DNA of 11,678 nt, from NCBI GenBank assembly GCA_964432925.1, contig CAYSPM010000089.1:1-11678 (forward strand), read 5' to 3'. Positions 7,759 to 11,678 of the stretch are shown here, piece after piece (the first letter of the stretch is position 1; every line of letters begins with the position of its first letter). The DNA comes from CAYNTC01 sp964432925. GTDB taxonomy: Bacteria > Planctomycetota > Phycisphaerae > Sedimentisphaerales > Anaerobacaceae. Position numbers and translations under genes: made by a program. Under the pieces are notes generated by a model. That model made no database searches, was not told the origin of the DNA, and saw nothing but the letters and a program-made list of their open reading frames with translations.

Positions 7759-8148
7759 TTATTTTTTGGTGAACTTTTCTACCCTCGTTTTGAACATCTC
7801 GATCAGGTCTTGTTGTTCAAGCCCAAGGTTCAGACCCCGTGTGATTAGTGTATCCATTCTCTCGGTCAGTATATTGAAATCTGCCGCATCTGCTTTACGT
7901 AGCTTTGGATCGCTCACGTATGTCCCCGAGCCTGTTTTTGTGACGACCAATCCAGCTTGTTCCAATCGGCTGTAAGCTCTGGCGACCGTATTGGGATTGA
8001 TTACCAATTCGGCTGCGAGCTTTCTAACAGGTGGAAGCTTGTCACCGCTTGACAGTTCACCGCGTGCTATCGCTTCGCTTATCTGCTCAGCCACCTGAAC
8101 ATAAACAGGCTCATCTGAACCAGGCGATATTTGTACCCACAATCCCAT
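7759..8148 (-). CDS. GntR-family transcriptional regulator, YtrA subfamily
   Basis: First gene of the operon. From the ATG at 8146-8148 it has 129 residues; an upstream TTG would add ten residues that look unlike the family, so I prefer the ATG although neither start has a good ribosome binding site. The N-terminal winged helix is complete: PVYVQVAEQISEAIARGEL, then GDKLPPVRKLAAEL, then NPNTVARAYSRLEQAGLVVTKTGSGTYV (about 14-79). The remaining 50 residues are a short helical tail, as in YtrA regulators, which lack a large ligand domain. These proteins usually repress their own ABC operon until an envelope or antibiotic signal appears. A palindrome just downstream of the promoter (8202-8220) is the probable operator. 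Confidence 0.9.
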   Translation of the reverse strand: MGLWVQISPGSDEPVYVQVAEQISEAIARGELSSGDKLPPVRKLAAELVINPNTVARAYSRLEQAGLVVTKTGSGTYVSDPKLRKADAADFNILTERMDTLITRGLNLGLEQQDLIEMFKTRVEKFTKK

Positions 8149-8201
8149 CAGGTCTATTAATCTTATCTTATCAAACAAACGAATCTACATGAAGTATTAT
8201 T

Positions 8202-8220
8202 GTACTAATTCATTTAATAC
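8202..8220 (-). promoter_or_regulatory. Candidate GntR auto-operator
   Basis: GTACTAA (8202-8208) and TTAATAC (8214-8220) form an inverted repeat with one mismatch around a 5-base centre. It begins directly after the -10 box of the operon promoter and covers the expected transcription start, an ideal place for repression. The size and AT-rich arms fit a YtrA-type dimer, but the specificity is inferred. Confidence 0.5.
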
Positions 8221-8249
8221 ATTATGTACTGTTTGCTAATCTTTTTCAA
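8221..8249 (-). promoter_or_regulatory. Promoter of the GntR-ABC operon
   Basis: On the minus strand TTGAAA (8244-8249) and CATAAT (8221-8226) are 17 bases apart, a good sigma-70 arrangement. A 24-base near-perfect palindrome (8242-8265) built on AAGAATATTCTT overlaps the -35 box. Confidence 0.6.
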
Positions 8250-8339
8250 GAATATTCTTCAAAAAATCCAATAGAAATTGCAATTTCTTAACTCGTTTCT
8301 ACAAAAGACCTTATCAAACCAGGAGCACACACTCCCCCA

Positions 8340-8366
8340 GAATCTCTTACAAAAGATATGAGATTC
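8340..8366 (+). repeat. Inverted repeat upstream of the padR promoter
   Basis: GAATCTC (8340-8346) and GAGATTC (8360-8366) are exact complements separated by 13 bases. The pair ends four bases before the candidate -35 box at 8371 and may be a binding site for a regulator. Confidence 0.4.
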
Positions 8367-8370
8367 CCTA

Positions 8371-8410
8371 TTGACGTTTGCAGTGTACTGTTATACAGTA
8401 TACTGCAAAC
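8371..8410 (+). promoter_or_regulatory. Candidate padR promoter overlapped by a 15-base-arm palindrome
   Basis: A -35-like TTGACG (8371-8376) is followed by an inverted repeat GTTTGCAGTGTACTG (8376-8390) and CAGTATACTGCAAAC (8396-8410), 14 of 15 positions paired around a TTATA loop. TATACA (8392-8397) could be the -10 with a short 15-base spacer. PadR proteins commonly repress their own promoter through such palindromes. The distance to the gene start (about 330 bases) is long, and palindromic element 4 lies between, so the link to padR is only likely. The same palindrome could serve the divergent operon. Confidence 0.45.
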
Positions 8411-8481
8411 ACATGTTTACGTAGCTCGAATTATATCTTTCAATGTGACGCGATTCGGCGTGATGATACTAAGAAACTATA

Positions 8482-8620
8482 GTTTGTCTTTTGAAGAGGT
8501 AGAGCCAACGTCATTTTTGAATAAGCTTATCGAAGAATCACTGTCGCCCCTAAATGTTGGGATTCTCCGCTGCGCTCAGAACGACGATGAGGCTTTTCAC
8601 AAAACAAAACAAAACAAAAC
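8482..8620. repeat. Degenerate nested palindromic element 4 with an AAAAC tandem repeat
   Basis: An eroded relative of elements 1-3. The left half has CGTCATTTTTGA (8509-8520) and CGAAGAATC (8531-8539); the right half GATTCTCCG (8561-8569) up to CTCAGAACGACG (about 8575-8586). The right 25 bases (8561-8585) match element 2 (4395-4419) at 21 positions. Outer arms are only roughly complementary (8482-8500 against the A/C-rich end). The right end contains AAAAC repeated four times (8601-8620), bracketed by TGAGGC (8588-8593) and GCCTCA (8622-8627). A 104-codon plus frame across it is not a gene. Confidence 0.55.
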
Positions 8621-8738
8621 TGCCTCAAGGCCCTTACTACTACCCTCGGTTTTGGTTCACAAGCAATTTTAGGAAACTTTTATTCGGGACTTGCTTATGA
8701 CCAAACCTGTGCTACGCCGGACGAAAAGGAGGTGACAC

Positions 8739-9077
8739 TTGAATCTGAACAATTGGCAAACACAGCTTCGCAAGGGACTGCTTGAGATTGTCGTTCTAAA
8801 CTTACTGCAGAATGGTCAGTCTCACGGCTACGATATGGCGCGGACTCTAAAGCAAAGTAATGCTCTTACGATCCGCGAAGGCAACATATATCCTGTTCTT
8901 GCTCGATTGCAGACAGATGGCCTCGTAACAAGTCATTCCGAAAGTTCTGAAGATGGCCCGCCGCGAAAGTACTTCAAGCTCACAGGGCTCGGCCGCAAAG
9001 CACTCACAGATATGAATGATTATTGGGATCAGATAATTGAAAGCGTCCAGCATATTAGGAAAGGAACTTACCAATGA
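8739..9077 (+). CDS. PadR-family transcriptional regulator
   Basis: A 112-residue cytoplasmic DNA-binding protein, the usual size for the short PadR subfamily. It starts at TTG: an excellent AAGGAGGTGA lies six bases before it and no ATG fits. The winged helix is complete: RKGLLEIVVLNLLQNG helix 1, SHGYDMARTLKQ with the family's G-Y motif, the recognition part REGNIYPVLARLQTDGLV (46-63), the wing SESSEDGPPRKYFKLT, then the dimerising last helix. PadR proteins of this kind act as ligand-responsive repressors of an adjacent membrane-protein gene and of themselves. Here the next frame overlaps the stop by ATGA, the standard arrangement with a HAAS-domain protein, but that partner is damaged. The gene is transcribed away from the GntR operon. 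Confidence 0.93.
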   Translation: MNLNNWQTQLRKGLLEIVVLNLLQNGQSHGYDMARTLKQSNALTIREGNIYPVLARLQTDGLVTSHSESSEDGPPRKYFKLTGLGRKALTDMNDYWDQIIESVQHIRKGTYQ

Positions 9078-9396
9078 CCTCAGAATCCAAAACGTGGATA
9101 GTCTCAAAGCTAACTATCTCCATCATGTGGAAAAGGCGCTATCATCAGTGAGCCACCCTTGCGCCAGAGAAGTTCTTTTCGATGTTAGCACTCATCTCGA
9201 CCGACGTTTTGAAGAGCTACCTCCAGAAAAACGGAGCTGGGAAAACCTCCAGGCCATTATCACTGAGATGGGACCTGCCACCGATTACGCAGAGCTTCTG
9301 CAGCCGGACTCATGTTCAGGCAGGCACGCTCTGAAACAACCGTATCTATTATGGCTCGGCCTGGCGCGCCCAATTGATACATATTTGCTATATTGA
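9074..9396 (+). pseudogene. HAAS-type signalling protein partner of PadR, frameshifted and shortened
   Basis: The natural start is the ATG at 9074-9076, overlapping the padR stop, with GGAAAGGA 8 bases upstream. That frame reads MTSESKTW and soon stops. One base away the frame is open to 9396 and reads SLKANYLHHVEKALSSV and onwards through HLDRRFEELPPEKR and IITEMGPATDYAELL, a convincing HAAS-like helical domain of the sort found beside PadR. Adding one A to the run of four at 9089-9092 would join the two into MTSESKNVDSLKANYL. The alternative is translation from an upstream TTG at 9037, which has no ribosome binding site. The product ends after LLWLGLARPIDTYLLY, where family members normally continue through a membrane segment into a further domain, so the 3' part also seems lost. 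Sequencing error in the A-run remains possible. Confidence 0.7.
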
Positions 9397-9442
9397 TCCG
9401 GACTTAGCTGGGTCTCATAAGTAGGCAATGTTGTAGCTAAAA

Positions 9443-10729
9443 TCATGTTTTCGGATTGGCTACTCGGCCCATGAATAAGATACTTCCCGTTTGATTGTCG
9501 TGAATCAAAAACACAAATGGGTGATCCGCTCTAAATATCAGCGTTTGGCTTGGTCCGATCGCTGTCATTTTCATCGCTACTGCGGTTGCTGCCGCTGCTT
9601 CGGTACCTTCTTCATTCACATCCACGTAAGCCTTATGAATCACCGCTGAGATATAAAGGTCTCTTTCCCCCGTCATCCCCGAAAAGTCAGCCTCTCGCGA
9701 AAAGGCATCTTTGATTCCCATTGATTTGAGTACCGAAGCCAGGCTGAACTGACTTGTCATCTCGAACCTTGGCACATAAACGCTTACCTCACGTTTTCTG
9801 ATTTTACTAAGCCATTGCGAAAGATTCTCATTATTCAACGTTTCTTCTAATCCACCCAGCTCTTCGACCTGTTTCGGCAGTAAAATAATCATTGATAGCT
9901 CATCATCCACGTATGGCAGTTCAAGCACCTGAATATCATCGGTCTGCGTATAACCAAACTTTGCCTTTTTGTGCATCATCGGCACATCAAGCTTTTCGCC
10001 ATTGAGCAAAGTAAATGGTGCATCTTTGGTCAGAGCCTTATTAAACTGACTCGCCCAATTGCCCTTGAAGTAAATCGCATTCGTCAAAACCAGCCGTGTC
10101 ATCGAATTTAGCACACCTTTTTGGATCATGTCCTTAATCTTGTTATTTGTTTTCTTTTCAATCCATGCGTTAATTTTTTGTCGCGTTGCCTCCGTCGCTC
10201 CCGCAAAGTCAACCTCGAAGAACTGTCCTCCATAATTGTTTTCCATAAGCGCCAGGAATTCTTTCAGGAATCCATATCCTTGCTGACCCCACAGGGCGTT
10301 GGCCACCCACAACTGGTAGTTGCCTTTTTCTCCCCTCGCATTTAAGTCCTTGATAACTTTTGCAAAACTTTGTGCGAATTGCTCTTGCGTCAAGGTCTTC
10401 TTTTCAATCGCACTTTCACCAGACGCTTGTGAATCAACCATACGCAAAGTTGGAAAATGAAGCACGGTAGCCATTTGTTTTTCTGTCTCACCTTTAGCGC
10501 CGGCGTATGTCATCGCCAATGCCGTCGAAATGCTGTATGGCGAAAAGAATAAATTGCCCTTCCTATCACGCAGCTTCTCGTAGAGAGCCAGCGCAAATTC
10601 GCTATTGCCTTTAGTGATGACTTCAACGTCTACATCTTTTTTAGGCCGAGTTTCTTCAACCTCATTACAGTTGCCAACTGTAGTACCTATAAGAACCATA
10701 ATGACAAACGCAAAATTTGTTGCCTTCAT
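9443..10729 (-). CDS. Serpin family protease inhibitor, exported
   Basis: A 428-residue serpin from the ATG at 10727-10729, which has GGGAGG 8 bases upstream; an earlier start at 10765 would run into palindromic element 3 and lacks such a site. The N-terminus MKATNFAFVIMVLIGTTVGNC is a signal peptide with Cys21; the VGNC end is only a poor lipobox, so either a lipoprotein or a cleaved secreted form is possible. The serpin fold is complete, from NSEFALALYEKLRDRKGNLFFSPYSIS to the end HPFVFLIHDNQTGSILFMGRV. The reactive-loop hinge EEGTEAAAATAV (from about residue 373) matches the small-residue pattern of inhibitory serpins, so it should trap serine or cysteine proteases by a suicide mechanism. 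By counting from the hinge the scissile bond falls near Met-Thr-Ala in AMKMTAIG, suggesting an elastase- or chymotrypsin-like target; this is inference. The gene converges with the HAAS frame. Confidence 0.95.
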   Translation of the reverse strand: MKATNFAFVIMVLIGTTVGNCNEVEETRPKKDVDVEVITKGNSEFALALYEKLRDRKGNLFFSPYSISTALAMTYAGAKGETEKQMATVLHFPTLRMVDSQASGESAIEKKTLTQEQFAQSFAKVIKDLNARGEKGNYQLWVANALWGQQGYGFLKEFLALMENNYGGQFFEVDFAGATEATRQKINAWIEKKTNNKIKDMIQKGVLNSMTRLVLTNAIYFKGNWASQFNKALTKDAPFTLLNGEKLDVPMMHKKAKFGYTQTDDIQVLELPYVDDELSMIILLPKQVEELGGLEETLNNENLSQWLSKIRKREVSVYVPRFEMTSQFSLASVLKSMGIKDAFSREADFSGMTGERDLYISAVIHKAYVDVNEEGTEAAAATAVAMKMTAIGPSQTLIFRADHPFVFLIHDNQTGSILFMGRVANPKT

Positions 10730-10758
10730 TTGGATAACCTCCCTTGTACTTCTTACTT

Positions 10759-10922
10759 TACTCAAACTGACCGGATTTTAATTGAAAACCAACGTAAGTA
10801 CCTGTTTGACAATAATATATTGCACTTTGTCATTCCCGTGAAAACGGGAATCCAATTTGCTAAAAACTTTAATAGATTCCCGCCTGCGCGGGAATGACAC
10901 AAAGAATTGGTCAGTTTGAGTA
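10759..10922. repeat. Nested palindromic intergenic element 3 with two dRS3-like hairpins
   Basis: Outer arms TACTCAAACTGACC (10759-10772) and its exact complement (10909-10922) enclose a core that begins TGTCATTCCCG (10828-10838) and ends CGGGAATGACA (10889-10899). Each half of the core is itself a hairpin of the form ATTCCC-N8-GGGAAT, at 10832-10851 and 10876-10895; that formula equals the dRS3 repeat known from Neisseria, though similar hairpins are widespread. The 8-base TTACTTTA occurs at 10753-10760 and again at 10925-10932, a possible target-site duplication, although it is low in complexity. Lying between msrA and serpin, the element may end msrA transcription and forms part of the serpin leader region. 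Confidence 0.75.
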
Positions 10923-11051
10923 CTTTACTTTATTTTTCGCCATAAATCCCACTCACATAATATTACGATTGATACTATCGATCGGTTGACAGCACATTTC
11001 GGGCATTCCCACATTATCTTACTGTATTTTATCCTACAAAGCATTATTATC

Positions 11052-11678
11052 TTACGGCAGGTGGCAAGCTACTCCACCGTGCTTCTCAAAATACCGCTGG
11101 TGATATTCTTCGGCTCGGTAGAACTTCGCCGCTGGCACGATTTCGGTTACGATTGGCTTGTTGAATTTGCCGGATTTTTCAAGCCTTTTCTTTAAAGCTT
11201 CAGCAGCGGCCCGCTGTTTTTCGTTATGGTAGAAGATTGCAGAGCGGTATTGTGAGCCTACATCCGGTCCCTGCCGATTTAGAGTTGTTGGATCGTGAAT
11301 CCCCCAGAAAACCTCAAGGAGCTGTTCGTATGATACCTTTGTTGGATCGTACCTTACCTGCACCGCTTCAGCATGTCCTGTCCTTCCGCTGCATACCTGT
11401 CGATACGTCGGTTTTTCTTTGTGCCCACCGGTGTATCCGACAACTGTTGATACGACTCCGGGCACTTTACGAAACGCCGCCTCTACACCCCAGAAACACC
11501 CCGCTGCAAACGTCGCCTTTTGGTAGTTCCCCACCCCCCCAATACTTTTGGCATCATCAAACGCAGCTTTTTGTTCATTGCCGCCACTCATCTTATTATG
11601 TTCCTTTGTCCCGGCACACCCACCCATAAAAATCCTCGTAAGAGCCACCGCCAATAGTACCATACTTGTTTTCGCCAT
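11052..11678 (-). CDS. msrA: Peptide methionine sulfoxide reductase MsrA, lipoprotein form
   Basis: Reduces methionine-S-sulfoxide in proteins back to methionine. The catalytic motif GCFWG has its Cys at residue 61. The rest of the family pattern is present: GYTGG, the SGRTGHAEAVQVRYD segment, WGIHDPTTLNRQGPDVGSQYRS and EEYHQRYFEKHGG. Further cysteines at 96 and near the end (205, in VACHLP) are candidates for the resolving residue. The N-terminus ends in FMGGC (Cys21), a good lipobox, so the enzyme is probably membrane-tethered and faces outwards, where it repairs exported proteins. About 35 linker residues follow. The ATG is the last three bases of the window, so the ribosome binding site is not visible and the true start may lie further upstream. 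No MsrB domain is fused and none is seen nearby. Confidence 0.93.
   Translation of the reverse strand: MAKTSMVLLAVALTRIFMGGCAGTKEHNKMSGGNEQKAAFDDAKSIGGVGNYQKATFAAGCFWGVEAAFRKVPGVVSTVVGYTGGHKEKPTYRQVCSGRTGHAEAVQVRYDPTKVSYEQLLEVFWGIHDPTTLNRQGPDVGSQYRSAIFYHNEKQRAAAEALKKRLEKSGKFNKPIVTEIVPAAKFYRAEEYHQRYFEKHGGVACHLP

Noticed and set aside
8358..8672. Plus-strand 104-codon frame in the divergent spacer
   Set aside because: Covers the promoter palindrome, element 4 and the AAAAC repeats; not protein-like.

Overview
The window looks like chromosomal DNA of a Planctomycetota-type bacterium, perhaps class Phycisphaerae. That guess rests on gene style: a YtrA-like GntR regulator with an ABC exporter and a large zinc-ribbon membrane protein, a PadR plus HAAS-type pair, a secreted serpin and a ClpC with a UVR motif. 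It is an inference, not a database result. Base composition is moderate, with AT-rich spacers.

Layout. Positions 1-390 hold no complete gene, only a strong ribosome binding site and a seven-codon frame on the minus strand near the left edge. clpC (391-2901, minus) follows, with a near-consensus sigma-70 promoter at 2992-3019. Positions 3073-3246 hold a nested palindromic element. Two small minus-strand genes come next: a doubtful 67-residue frame and a well-supported 86-residue coiled-coil protein at 3632-3892. A second palindromic element lies at 4318-4452. The region 4500-8148 (minus) is a compact four-gene operon read from right to left: GntR regulator, ABC ATPase, ABC permease, zinc-ribbon membrane protein. 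Its promoter and a candidate auto-operator lie at 8202-8249. A 560-base divergent spacer, rich in palindromes, separates it from a plus-strand PadR regulator (TTG start at 8739). padR overlaps a broken and shortened HAAS-domain gene by 4 bases. On the minus strand follow a serpin (9443-10729), a third nested palindromic element (10759-10922) and a lipoprotein-type MsrA whose start coincides with the right window edge.

How the parts work together. The GntR operon reads as a self-repressing, signal-induced ABC export or envelope-stress module. The PadR gene would have controlled a membrane partner that now looks decayed. ClpC, MsrA and the serpin are all protein quality-control or protection functions: cytoplasmic unfolding and proteolysis, repair of oxidised methionine outside the cytoplasm, and inhibition of external proteases. 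They are not one operon.

The most unusual signal is a set of four intergenic palindromes sharing an inner core that begins TGTCAT/CGTCAT and ends ATGACA/ACGACG. Each is nested inside longer outer inverted arms whose sequence differs from element to element. Two of them are flanked by 8-base direct repeats, which suggests a small non-autonomous mobile element.
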